A DNA stretch of 64,000 nucleotides from NCBI RefSeq assembly GCF_010731895.1, contig NZ_AP022596.1:3038001-3102000 (forward strand). Reading direction: 5' to 3'. This document shows positions 17,671 to 25,869 of this stretch, in pieces (the first letter of the stretch is position 1; every line of letters starts with the position of its first letter). The notes beneath the pieces are model-generated. The model made no database searches. It saw only the letters and a list, made by a program, of their open reading frames with translations, and was not told the DNA's origin. Made by a program: the position numbers and the translations under genes. The stretch is from Mycolicibacterium helvum (lineage in GTDB: Bacteria > Actinomycetota > Actinomycetes > Mycobacteriales > Mycobacteriaceae).

Positions 17671-17775
17671 TCCACTTCCGGACCGCGTGAAGCGCTAGTC
17701 GCTGTCGAGAGGTATTGCCACGCCCAGTTCTTCCAGGAGGGCACGGACGCGCCGCTCGATCCTCAACCGTTGCCG

Positions 17776-19668
17776 CTAGCGGGGTGGATCTCCGCGCCAG
17801 GCGAAGCTGTTGACGTACTTGTCCAAATCCATCGCCAGCTCCAGGTTGGCGCTCGAGGGCCGGCCCGGGCCGAACGTCGGGCCGAACTCGCGATACGGCC
17901 CGATCGCACCCGCGATCAGGGCGAGATCGTTCTTGACGGCGACGAGGATGATCACCCGCAGATGCCGGTAGCTGGCGTCGCCGTCCTGTGGCCAGAGGTC
18001 GGCGACCTCGCCGTACCCGTGCTGGTAACCGACCATTGCGTTGGGGATCTCATAGGCGGTGCGCGCGTCGGGATAGCGCTCGGCCAGAAAAGCTTCGGCG
18101 ACGTCCTTTGCCGACTTCCCTGCCGCGGGCTTACCCCACAGCTTCAGGGTGCCGCCGTCCCCGCCGGTGAAGCTGGCTCTGACGCCGTCGGCGTCGAAGG
18201 CGATCTCATACGCGGATCCCGGAGCGGGATAGGCCACCGAGAACCCACCGTCGGGCGCGGTGAACCTCGGCAACGCCGCCACCGGTGTGCCGGTGGGTGG
18301 CCTGCCGCAGTCCGGGGGGCAATTGAAGATGACAGCCGGTTCGGAGACGCGCGCCGAGAGCGCGATCAGCGGTGCGGTGACCACGACGATCGCAACCGTC
18401 CACATGCTCAGAACGCGGACGCTCGTCGTGCGCGACAACGGCCCTGAGGTGTAGGTCTCCGCTTCGACCGCGTAACCCGGCCAGACGGCCGTCCCAGCAT
18501 CCGATGGCGGGTTCGACTGCGGTACCACCTCGCGGCGCTCGGCCCGTGACCTTTCCGACGAGGCGCGCGTGGCCGCGCCGCATGCTGGGCAGAATGCCAT
18601 CTCCGGCACCACGTTTCGGCAATGCAGACACAGCTGCGGCTGCCCGCCGATCGGGCCAGGCTCTTCGTGTAGAAGCGCGAGTTGCAGGCCGATCCGCAGC
18701 GCCAGCAGTGCTACCAACGCCATCGCGATATGCCAGGCCAACATCTTCTCCTGGGGCAGGCCCGCGACATCGGTGATGCCCACGATCGCGTACACCCCCA
18801 GGACGGCGACCCCGAAGAACAGCAGTGCCACATTCACCACAAGCGAGCGGCGCAACGGGGTGTCGCCCGCCGGACGCCCGAACCACATTGCGGCACCAAG
18901 TAATCCGCCTGCACAGGCGGCAGTCAGCGGTATCGTCACGCCGCGAATACCGGCTTCGACGAGCAGCCACTCCACCGGCCGATTCTTGGCCACCGTAGCC
19001 GCGGCGAATTGAGGCGCCAGTCTGGTGAACGTCGCAGCAGCCGTGAAGCTGAGGGCAGACAGCACGCCGATCACGAAGCCGTTCAACGATTCCCGGGTGC
19101 CTGGCCGGATCAACCGGACCACGATGGCGGGAATCATCATCAGCAGGGCGCCACCCTCGGCGACACCGAGGCCGTCGCGCAGCACTCGGTTGCCGGCGAT
19201 CCCGGCGTCGAACGGTGCACCAGTTTCCCGGATCACCAGATCGCCGGTAAGTAGTACCCAGCCCACGCCGATCGCTATGCCGAGCGCAACGGTGATCACC
19301 AGCGAGCCGCGCGGGATGTCCCGGTAAATACCGGATTGATGGCGGTGGATCACGAACAGCACCGGCAGACCGAGCGCCGCGACGGTCACCAACGCCCCGG
19401 GCAGTCGCAGTTGGACCGCTAACGCCATTGCGACGACGACCAGGACCAGTCCGAGATTGACAGGGGAGCGAGAGAACTGAGACAGGTGTGGAAACAATGA
19501 GCTGGCGATCGAGGGCCGCAGCACGTGTTCGTCTGGCGCGGCGCAGAAGGCCCGCGGGCGCAGCCACCGCGGGCCATCTCCGGGTTGTGGATTCAGGTGC
19601 ACGCCACATGTTCCGCAGAACACACCGGCGGGTACCTCGGCACCGCAGGCCGGGCAGTCCATGGTCAT
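17776..19668 (-). CDS. Polytopic membrane protein with two zinc ribbons, coupled to a sedolisin
   Basis: 630 residues from ATG 19668, whose ATGA overlaps the stop of the upstream protease gene. Order: a zinc ribbon CPACG...CGTCG (residues 5-22), about eight membrane helices (70-335), a second zinc ribbon CLHC...CPACG (347-364), a disordered Ser/Arg linker, one more helix (about 420-438) and an external C-terminal domain of about 190 residues with paired Cys just outside the membrane (FNCPPDCG). No family name recognised. The coupling suggests it works with the protease, for instance as its membrane anchor, regulator or substrate; that is inference. Confidence 0.75.
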   Translation of the reverse strand: MTMDCPACGAEVPAGVFCGTCGVHLNPQPGDGPRWLRPRAFCAAPDEHVLRPSIASSLFPHLSQFSRSPVNLGLVLVVVAMALAVQLRLPGALVTVAALGLPVLFVIHRHQSGIYRDIPRGSLVITVALGIAIGVGWVLLTGDLVIRETGAPFDAGIAGNRVLRDGLGVAEGGALLMMIPAIVVRLIRPGTRESLNGFVIGVLSALSFTAAATFTRLAPQFAAATVAKNRPVEWLLVEAGIRGVTIPLTAACAGGLLGAAMWFGRPAGDTPLRRSLVVNVALLFFGVAVLGVYAIVGITDVAGLPQEKMLAWHIAMALVALLALRIGLQLALLHEEPGPIGGQPQLCLHCRNVVPEMAFCPACGAATRASSERSRAERREVVPQSNPPSDAGTAVWPGYAVEAETYTSGPLSRTTSVRVLSMWTVAIVVVTAPLIALSARVSEPAVIFNCPPDCGRPPTGTPVAALPRFTAPDGGFSVAYPAPGSAYEIAFDADGVRASFTGGDGGTLKLWGKPAAGKSAKDVAEAFLAERYPDARTAYEIPNAMVGYQHGYGEVADLWPQDGDASYRHLRVIILVAVKNDLALIAGAIGPYREFGPTFGPGRPSSANLELAMDLDKYVNSFAWRGDPPR

Positions 19669-21278
19669 CCGCATCCCACGCCGCATCTCTGTAGCGCCAG
19701 GATGTCCTTGACCAGATGGTCGACATTTGGAGTGCCCAGCCCGGTCACCAGGTCGTAGCCCGGCCCCGCGTCATCGACGGCATTGCCGCCCAGTGTCACG
19801 TCCCGGAACGCTGGAAGTCTTGCTCCCTGGGCGATTTCGTAGAGCAGCGGGTTCAACTCGCCGATCGGTCCACCTCCGTTGCGCACGAGGTAGTCGGTCA
19901 TCAAGGCGGTCAGACCGGCCCAGATCGGCGCAGCCAGCGACGTGCCACCACCCACCACATGCTGGCGCTTGAAGACGATTCGGACACCGGTGTACGGATC
20001 AGCGACCGCCGCGATGTCGGGGGTCAGCCGCCGGCCCGGCGGGGCGGCCACCCGCAATTCCGATTGCCACGGCGGACGTTCGAACAGATTGGATACGCCA
20101 CCGCCGGTGCCCTGTGAGATCGCGGGGGCGAACCAGGACTGTTCGGCCAGCCAGTGTCCCTCGGCGTCGGTCGACAGGGTGGTGCCGCCGACGTCGGTCA
20201 TCTCCGGCACCGATGCCACCGAGTCCAGACCGACATCGTCGGGCGCCGGTGGCGACGACCAGTTTTGGCCGCCCTTGCATTCCAGGCCGGCGAGGTCACC
20301 GCTGGCGTTGAATGCCGTGGTGCCGTGCCGCATCGCCGCGCTCAGCGCCGAGCGGACCGGCAGGAGGTCGGCCGCGGTTGCGATCCTGTCGCAGCCCCAA
20401 CCGATCGAGAAGCTCCACACCGCGCTCGGATAACGGCGGTCGGCCGCTTCCATCAAGGCGCCGATCTTCTGATAGGTGGCATCACCGGACACCGTGTCGC
20501 GGGCGTTGACCAGAACGGTCTTGGCGTCGGGGGCGACCGCGTGGATGGCCTCCAGGTCCATCGTCGCCTCGCCGCTGCGCTGAGAAGGCATGTCGCCCAG
20601 CAGCTCTGGGGTGAACTTGGGCAGATTGAACGACGTCGCAAACATATCGAGGTCTTCTTGGTCGAACCCGTCGAAGGCGAATACCAGGACCGTGGTGCCC
20701 TTGCCGGTATAGCCGCTGTCCCGCAGCGGTGCAGCGTTGTAGGTGCGCAGCAGTCCAGCGGGCGCCAGACCCTCATCGGGTACATCGAGCGGCACGATGA
20801 ACGGCACCGACTCGTAATACGGTATGTAGCCGAGGATTCGGCCGAGCTCGCTGACCTCACCGGCAGTCGCGGTAGGGACGTGCGGCTGCTCGGGCGAGGC
20901 GTAGAACACTTGGCCCAGACGGCCGCGGTAGTCGTGCACAGCAACGCCGAACGCAGCACTGACAGCGGCGGGTGGCCCGTCGATGGCGGCCCAGCGATTT
21001 CCGGGTTGCCACCGCACCGACAGGTCGTGCTGCTGCGCCCAGTCGATCAGCGCCGCCGGCCGCGAATCGGTGTGCAGTCCCGCCACAAGCCGCACGCGTT
21101 GGCCGCCGGCCGGCCCCAGATCGGTAGAGGCGGCCAGCAGCGACGCGTACGGACCGGTGATGGCGCCGGCGGGTAGCGTCGTCCTGTCTGGCTGGCCGGT
21201 TGCGAACCTGAGCCCGACCGCCGCAACGACGACAAAACACAGCGACAACCACTTCGTCGCTCGCGCCGTCATCGACAT
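19665..21278 (-). CDS. Sedolisin-type (S53) serine-carboxyl protease with membrane signal-anchor
   Basis: 537 residues. An N-terminal hydrophobic segment (WLSLCFVVVAAVGL) acts as signal peptide or anchor, followed by a pro-kumamolisin activation domain (about 40-165) and an S53 catalytic domain. Catalytic residues are readable: Glu237 and Asp241 in GEATMDLEAIHAVAP, Asp328 in NASGDLAG, and Ser447 in GGGTSLAAPIWAGL. The calcium site is the C-terminal YDLVTGLGTPNVDHLV. Expected to mature outside the membrane by removal of the pro-domain. Its stop codon overlaps the start of the zinc-ribbon membrane gene (ATGA). Confidence 0.9.
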   Translation of the reverse strand: MSMTARATKWLSLCFVVVAAVGLRFATGQPDRTTLPAGAITGPYASLLAASTDLGPAGGQRVRLVAGLHTDSRPAALIDWAQQHDLSVRWQPGNRWAAIDGPPAAVSAAFGVAVHDYRGRLGQVFYASPEQPHVPTATAGEVSELGRILGYIPYYESVPFIVPLDVPDEGLAPAGLLRTYNAAPLRDSGYTGKGTTVLVFAFDGFDQEDLDMFATSFNLPKFTPELLGDMPSQRSGEATMDLEAIHAVAPDAKTVLVNARDTVSGDATYQKIGALMEAADRRYPSAVWSFSIGWGCDRIATAADLLPVRSALSAAMRHGTTAFNASGDLAGLECKGGQNWSSPPAPDDVGLDSVASVPEMTDVGGTTLSTDAEGHWLAEQSWFAPAISQGTGGGVSNLFERPPWQSELRVAAPPGRRLTPDIAAVADPYTGVRIVFKRQHVVGGGTSLAAPIWAGLTALMTDYLVRNGGGPIGELNPLLYEIAQGARLPAFRDVTLGGNAVDDAGPGYDLVTGLGTPNVDHLVKDILALQRCGVGCG

Positions 21279-21442
21279 GCCCGACGATAGCGCGGCGCTG
21301 CGCTCGAGTGGTGATGTCGAGCAGGTTGCGCGCGGAAGAATTTTGTCTGAACCGGTGTTGGATCAGCCAGATTTGTTTTGACGTGCGCTCAGCGGAGGTT
21401 AGGTTGCCGATCATGGTCAATGGGTGCGCCGGCACGGACGGC

Positions 21443-21838
21443 ATGAATCGATCGGTCACGTTTTCTCGTCAGTTCGCGCTGACTGCGGGCTTCGTGGCAG
21501 TCGTTGCCGCTGTGGGCCTTTCAGCGGGTTGCGGGCAGTCCTCCAAGGAGGGCCCGTCCAGCACCACGTCCACGAGCAGTACGCCGGCCCCGTCGCCCAC
21601 CGAGAAAGGCGCCATCCAGATGCCGCCGAGGGCCTTCAACCAGAACCAAAACGCCGCCGACGGCGTCCTGGCGCTGGAGAGCCAGGGCTACTTGGTCCAG
21701 ACCCAAATCGGCGCCGGCGACAAGAACAGCCCGCTGTCGGCATGCAAGATCAGCGGGGTCGATGGGCTGCGCGGTGATCACCCGCCGGCCAACACCACTG
21801 TGTTCCTCACGCTGTCCTGCCCTAACAGCAACAACTAA
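21443..21838 (+). CDS. Small lipoprotein
   Basis: 131 residues from ATG 21443, with a lipobox LSAGC (Cys30) after a hydrophobic signal, then a Ser/Thr/Pro linker and a compact C-terminal domain. DGVLALESQGYLVQTQ recalls PASTA-like repeats but is too short to assign. Two Cys near the end (SACKIS and LSCPNS) may form a disulfide. ATG at 21413 (ten codons upstream) is an alternative, with GGAGG 14 bp before it. Convergent with the metalloprotease-like gene (4-bp overlap). Function unknown. Confidence 0.72.
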   Translation: MNRSVTFSRQFALTAGFVAVVAAVGLSAGCGQSSKEGPSSTTSTSSTPAPSPTEKGAIQMPPRAFNQNQNAADGVLALESQGYLVQTQIGAGDKNSPLSACKISGVDGLRGDHPPANTTVFLTLSCPNSNN

Positions 21839-23625
21839 CGGGCCACCCGCTGCTTCCGGCGGCGGACGAACATCATGCCGATGAACAGCACTGCGCCAGC
21901 GGCGGACTGAGACACCATCGTGTAGCCGAGGTCCTTCATGATGCCGATCTCGACCGCGCTCAACGTCCTGACTCCGAGCCCGGTGTCGGACGCGGCGTTC
22001 ATCAGCTTCTCCAGCGACCCGGTGAATGTGTTGTCGTCCAGGTGCGACATGGAGCTGCCGGACTGCCAGGGGTTCGGCGTGTAGAGCGGCACCGGGCCAC
22101 CGTAGGCCGCGACCGCGTTGGCGCCACCGAAGTAGAGGCCGCTGTTACCCCCCGTGAGGTTCGAGTTGTAGGCGGTGTTGAACGTGCTGCCGTTGAACAC
22201 CGAGGTGCCGTTCTGGTTCACGATGAAGCTGTCGAAGGTGGTCCAGTTCGGGTTGGTGTTGTTGCCGGCTTTGTCCACGACGGAGATGAAGCCGAACGTG
22301 TGCAGCAACTCGTGCATCGCGGTGGACTGGAAGTCGTACTGGCTACTGGACACCGTGTTGTAGCCCCAGGCGTAGCCGAAGTTCCAGTCGATCGTGCCGT
22401 CGGCGGCCGACCCGTTGGAATCCGTACCGGTCAGGATCTTGTCCTGCACCACGGTCGAATAGAAACCGGGATCGTTGCTGATCAGATCACTGCCCGACGA
22501 TGCAAGCGTCCCGCCCATCACCGAGTACTGGCCGGTGACCTTGTAGGTGATATCGACGTTGTACGCGGGGACGAAGTAGCTCGACAGATAGATGGCCGTC
22601 GCCGCCAACTCTGCCCGAGCTGCGCTGGACCAGAATTGTGACCCGTTTCCGTAGACGAAGGTGAACGTGATTCGTGGGGTGCCGGCGGGCTGCTGGTACA
22701 CGCCGACCGCGGCCGAGGTGCTGGCGCTCCGGAACCAGTTCAGCAGGTTGATGTGCGTCCCGGTGTCGGTGGCGGCGACGGTGAAGGAGTCGATACAGGT
22801 GTTGCTGCATTGGCCGCCGGGCGTCGGCGTGTAGGTGTACGTGCCGTCTGGGTTGAGCGCAACAGTGCCGTAGTGGGCTTGCTGGGTCACCTTGTAGACG
22901 AGGCGATCGCCCTCCGGGTCGGTCGCGCCGATGCTGCCGGTGATCGGCCCGGTCGTCTGCCCGGTGATCTGCACCGGTGAAACGGTGGGCGCCTCGTTGA
23001 AGAACGTGCGACGGACCAGCAGGGTGGCACCGGCGACGTAGCTCTGAAGGGCGTTCACCAGCGCGGTGATCGGGTCGGCGTTCGCTGAGGCGGTCTTACT
23101 GCCGGTCGTGCTGGCCGCCGTCATCTTGGCGGAGGTGCTGGCCGCCACCGGGGTGCTGGTAGCGCTTTCGGTCGTCGAATCCGTGGACGTCTGCTCGTTG
23201 GTGGCCGGGTCGGCGGTCGCGACCGTCGCATCGGCGACAGTGCCGCTGTCCGCCGTCGAGGTCGTCGAGTTGCTCGACGCCAGTCGGGACTGTGCCTCGG
23301 GGCGATGTGAAGAGCCGGCGCTCGAGGCCGTCGATGGCGTGCCGGTTGCGGTCTTCTTGGCGGTGGTTGTTGACTTGCTGGTGGTGTCGTCAGCTGGCGA
23401 CGACGTCGACGTGGAAGTCCCGGTGGTGGCTTTGGGACCACGAGCGGTGTGGCCCGTCGTCTTTTTCGCGGAACCGGAACTCGACGTTGCCGAACTCCCC
23501 GAACTTGACGAGGAACTGTGGTCGGTGTCATCGGCGCTGGCAACGGCGACGACGGGGCCCGCAAGTGATAATCCGAGTGCAAGAGCAGCAATTCCTGCCC
23601 TTGCACCACGCTGAACGTTCGCCAT
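21835..23625 (-). CDS. Large secreted leishmanolysin-like metalloprotease with C-terminal membrane tail
   Basis: 596 residues. Signal peptide (1-31), a 150-residue Ser/Thr/Ala-rich low-complexity stretch, a cadherin/VCBS-like domain (ATDPEGDRLVYKV ... GTYTYTPTPG, about 215-290), then a catalytic-looking domain with HELLHTFGF (His438, Glu439, His442). A distant SSMSHLDD (His528) and LMNA (Met542) fit the third zinc ligand and Met-turn of M8 (leishmanolysin) metallopeptidases. It ends in a hydrophobic segment (AAGAVLFIGMMFV) and RRRKQR, a sorting-type membrane anchor. Activity is inferred from motifs only. Confidence 0.78.
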   Translation of the reverse strand: MANVQRGARAGIAALALGLSLAGPVVAVASADDTDHSSSSSSGSSATSSSGSAKKTTGHTARGPKATTGTSTSTSSPADDTTSKSTTTAKKTATGTPSTASSAGSSHRPEAQSRLASSNSTTSTADSGTVADATVATADPATNEQTSTDSTTESATSTPVAASTSAKMTAASTTGSKTASANADPITALVNALQSYVAGATLLVRRTFFNEAPTVSPVQITGQTTGPITGSIGATDPEGDRLVYKVTQQAHYGTVALNPDGTYTYTPTPGGQCSNTCIDSFTVAATDTGTHINLLNWFRSASTSAAVGVYQQPAGTPRITFTFVYGNGSQFWSSAARAELAATAIYLSSYFVPAYNVDITYKVTGQYSVMGGTLASSGSDLISNDPGFYSTVVQDKILTGTDSNGSAADGTIDWNFGYAWGYNTVSSSQYDFQSTAMHELLHTFGFISVVDKAGNNTNPNWTTFDSFIVNQNGTSVFNGSTFNTAYNSNLTGGNSGLYFGGANAVAAYGGPVPLYTPNPWQSGSSMSHLDDNTFTGSLEKLMNAASDTGLGVRTLSAVEIGIMKDLGYTMVSQSAAGAVLFIGMMFVRRRKQRVAR

Positions 23626-23936
23626 GTACGCACCACCTTCGCGCAGTTCCGAATTGCCCGTGAAGTTGGCGAACTTCAGGCAAACCCCCCGGTCGGGGCG
23701 TCAAACCGGTATGGCGGCCGGACACCCGTTTGCTGTCTCAGCGAATCTTAAGCTGAGACAGCACCTGGAGGGAATGGTTACGGGAGAAGTTAGCCGGACT
23801 GTTTGCGTGGGCAAGCCGGTCAGTCAACCGGATGCAGGGCTTGCATGATGTGTGCGTCGCGGATGACCTGATGGGCGGTGTCGGATACCGGGGCGGGGGG
23901 ACGCCGAAGTTGGGTCACCACTCAAGGACTGCTTGG
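23626..23936. other. 311-bp intergenic region with a strong hairpin
   Basis: Lies between the metalloprotease-like gene start (23625, minus) and the EthD gene stop (23937, minus). It holds the 12-bp-stem hairpin at 23731-23763 and a smaller GAAGTT/AACTTC inverted repeat near 23662-23677. No coding sequence was supported on either strand. Confidence 0.6.
23731..23763. terminator. Perfect 12-bp inverted repeat (terminator or operator)
   Basis: TGCTGTCTCAGC at 23731-23742 pairs exactly with GCTGAGACAGCA at 23752-23763 around a 9-nt loop. It lies 174 bp past the EthD gene stop and about 105 bp before the metalloprotease start on the same strand. It has no T-run, as is usual for mycobacterial hairpin terminators, but could equally be a regulator site for the downstream gene. 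Confidence 0.5.
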
Positions 23937-24257
23937 TCAGTGTTGCGGCACCTCGATGTCGGAGAACAGAATTCGCACCCCGCCGGTAGCCAGTCGTGCC
24001 AAGGCTTCGAAGAATGCGCCCGCCTCCGGCGTGGTGATGGCTGCGCTCGCGGCGTCGTAGTCGGGATAGTAGAGGTCGATCATGCGGTGCGCCGGCGTGG
24101 GACTGCCGTCTTCCTTCGGCCACACCTTCGACACCTCGAACTTGATGTGACCCGGGATGCGACGAGCGGCCTCGAGCTGCTCAGCCCCGAACGCGGCCTC
24201 AAAGGCCTCCGGGTCCGTGGGGTTGTCGTAGATGACGGTGATCTTGGTTTCGGCCAT
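23937..24257 (-). CDS. EthD-domain protein
   Basis: 106 residues starting MAETKITVIYDNPTDPEAFE, with HIKFEVSKVWP and RMIDLYYPDYDAASAAI. This is the ferredoxin-like alpha+beta fold of the EthD/stress-responsive dimeric barrel family. Members are small dimers linked to oxidative degradation; no reaction can be assigned. ATG at 24257 has a GGAG ribosome site upstream; the longer frame to 24650 is antisense to the HNH gene and rejected. Confidence 0.8.
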   Translation of the reverse strand: MAETKITVIYDNPTDPEAFEAAFGAEQLEAARRIPGHIKFEVSKVWPKEDGSPTPAHRMIDLYYPDYDAASAAITTPEAGAFFEALARLATGGVRILFSDIEVPQH

Positions 24258-24362
24258 GGAATTTGTCTCCTCGCACGCGGGCAATGCCTGTGAGTCAGAC
24301 GTTAGTGGTAGTAGGGGATTTCGGCTTCGGCGCTTGTCGGTACCTAGCGCTAGCGTCGCCCC

Positions 24363-24770
24363 ATGTCGACCAAGTGCGTCGGATGCGGAGTAGATATCGA
24401 AGGCCGTCAGGCGAGGGTCTTCTGCTCGAATGCATGTCAGCAGGTTTACCGGCGGAACTTGCTCCTGAAAGCCTGGCTCGAGACTGGCGTATGTGGCGGG
24501 ATGTCTCATCAAGGTCACTTCGTTCGGGATTACCTGCACGCGGAGCAGCGCGGTTGCTGCTCGATCTGTGGAATCGAGAGCAACTGGAATGGCGTGAGCC
24601 TTGCGATGATCATCGACCACATCGACGGAGACGCGACCAACAACCGTCACACGAATCTTCGGCTCATATGTCCGAACTGCGACTCGCAGCTGCCGACATA
24701 CAAAGCGAAGAATCGCGGTAATGGGCGCTATTACCGACGGCAGCGTTACGCCGATGGCAAGTCGTACTGA
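24363..24770 (+). CDS. HNH endonuclease-like protein
   Basis: 135 residues. An N-terminal zinc-finger-like part (CVGCG ... FCSNACQQVYRR) precedes a C-terminal HNH module: CSICG, IIDHIDGDATNN (catalytic His region), NLRLICPNCDSQ, then a basic tail rich in Arg/Tyr. Such proteins occur in phages and mobile DNA and as solitary chromosomal genes. It lies 105 bp from tRNA-Thr, a typical integration target, but no integrase is present. Probably a domesticated or remnant nuclease. Confidence 0.78.
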   Translation: MSTKCVGCGVDIEGRQARVFCSNACQQVYRRNLLLKAWLETGVCGGMSHQGHFVRDYLHAEQRGCCSICGIESNWNGVSLAMIIDHIDGDATNNRHTNLRLICPNCDSQLPTYKAKNRGNGRYYRRQRYADGKSY

Positions 24771-24875
24771 TCATCGTTTGCTGGAGAGTTGGATGATGGT
24801 CAGCCTAAAGCGGGATGATAGAGGTCGGTGCAGTGCCAAATAGGGTTGTTTAACTGCAGATATAACTAGAACGCG

Positions 24876-24950
24876 TGGAGCCCCCTGTCAGGATTGAACT
24901 GACGACCTACGCTTTACAAGAGCGTTGCTCTACCGCTGAGCTAAGGAGGC
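24876..24950 (-). tRNA. thrT: tRNA-Thr (anticodon TGT)
   Basis: Read from 24950 down, GCCTCCT pairs with AGGGGGC to close the acceptor stem; D arm AGCTCAGCGGTAGAGC and T arm GTTCAATCC are present. The anticodon loop CTTGTAA sits on a CGCT/AGCG stem, anticodon at 24916-24918. A T discriminator is followed by an encoded CCA (24876-24878). Confidence 0.95.
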
Positions 24951-24997
24951 GTGGCAGGGCCCAAGGGCCCGAACCATCTAACAGACTAGCGAAGTCA

Positions 24998-25741
24998 CTA
25001 CTCGTCCTCGTCGATGACCAACCGGTCGCCGCGCACCCGTTCGGAGGTAACGGTCCGCGGTGGCGTGTAGCTCCGCCGCCGGCCCGGTAGCGGGATCCGG
25101 TCGGCGATATTGCTCAGCGGGTTGACCACCAGGCTCAGCGTGGTGACTGCCTCGCGCAGCGTCTCGATCGTCGGCGCCAGCGCCTCCAGCCCGGGCGCCA
25201 ACCTATTCAACGTGTCGGCGACGTCGGCCAGCTGCTCCAGCGGACCGTTGCGCGCGGTCAGCTTGTCGACCAGACCGCCATCGGCCAGCAGCCGATCGGC
25301 CAGCCCGTCCTCGCCGAGAATCCGCTCGATCAGGCCGTCTTCGTCAAGCAGCTGGTCGACCAGCCCACCCGGCGCCAGCGATCGCTCCAGCCCGCCGCCC
25401 TCGGCGGTCAGCCGATCGAGCACTCCGTCGGGCGCAGTCACCCGGTCGATCAGCCCACCCGGGCGCATCAGCCGATCGAGCGGTCCGTCGGGGGCCAGCG
25501 CCCGGCCCAGCGGGGCGTCGTCGTCGAGTAGCTGGGCGAGCTTGTTCGCCCGCGCGATGGTGTCCTCCAGACCGAACATCTGCGCCACCGAGTTCGGCGA
25601 CGCCGACATCCCCGCCTCGCCGAGGGTCCGTTTGGTGAGGTCAAGGCCAGCCTTGGCGACATCGAGCCCCGCCTCGGCCGCGGCCAGCCCCACCCGCACC
25701 GGTGTGGTCGCGATCCCAACCAGGGTCTTCGCCAGGTCCAT
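24998..25741 (-). CDS. Decapeptide-repeat protein (Rv0756c-like)
   Basis: 247 residues, divergent from phoP as Rv0756c is in M. tuberculosis (recalled). The N-terminal 60 residues are helical and amphipathic (MDLAKTLVGIATTPVRVGLAAAEAGLDVAK). Residues 71-170 are ten consecutive 10-residue units with consensus xLxxxGxLxR (for example LLDEDGLIER, ILGEDGLADR, LLADGGLVDK). A helical stretch with Leu spacing and a basic tail (PGRRRSY) follow. No signal peptide. No known domain; the repeat suggests a solenoid or coiled scaffold, and the amphipathic N-terminus a membrane or lipid-surface association. Function unknown. Confidence 0.82.
   Translation of the reverse strand: MDLAKTLVGIATTPVRVGLAAAEAGLDVAKAGLDLTKRTLGEAGMSASPNSVAQMFGLEDTIARANKLAQLLDDDAPLGRALAPDGPLDRLMRPGGLIDRVTAPDGVLDRLTAEGGGLERSLAPGGLVDQLLDEDGLIERILGEDGLADRLLADGGLVDKLTARNGPLEQLADVADTLNRLAPGLEALAPTIETLREAVTTLSLVVNPLSNIADRIPLPGRRRSYTPPRTVTSERVRGDRLVIDEDE
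25232..25531 (-). repeat. Ten tandem 30-bp units encoding decapeptides
   Basis: The coding sequence for residues 71-170 of the preceding gene is an uninterrupted array of ten 30-bp units in register, each with Gly at unit position 6 or 7 and a basic or Gln residue at position 10 in nearly all copies. The DNA units are diverged, so the array is old and kept by selection on protein. Confidence 0.8.
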
Positions 25742-25807
25742 CGCACAAGTGTAAGAGCGGGGGAAGTTTGTAACCGGCGGTATCGGTTATCCCATATGAA
25801 CACGAAC

Positions 25808-25825
25808 TCACAGCAAGCTCACAGC
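25808..25825 (+). promoter_or_regulatory. PhoP box (autoregulatory site of phoP)
   Basis: Two exact TCACAGC direct repeats (25808-25814 and 25819-25825) separated by 4 bp, the layout of the mycobacterial PhoP binding box. The site is 45 bp before the phoP start, so PhoP probably controls its own promoter. Confidence 0.85.
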
Positions 25826-25869
25826 GTGCGGGCAGGCTGAGTTCAACAAGGTAAGAGGAAATTAACAGC

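Noticed and set aside
25232..25531. 30-bp repeats considered as a CRISPR or other non-coding array
   Set aside because: The units are contiguous without spacers, diverged in DNA, and in frame within a protein-coding gene.
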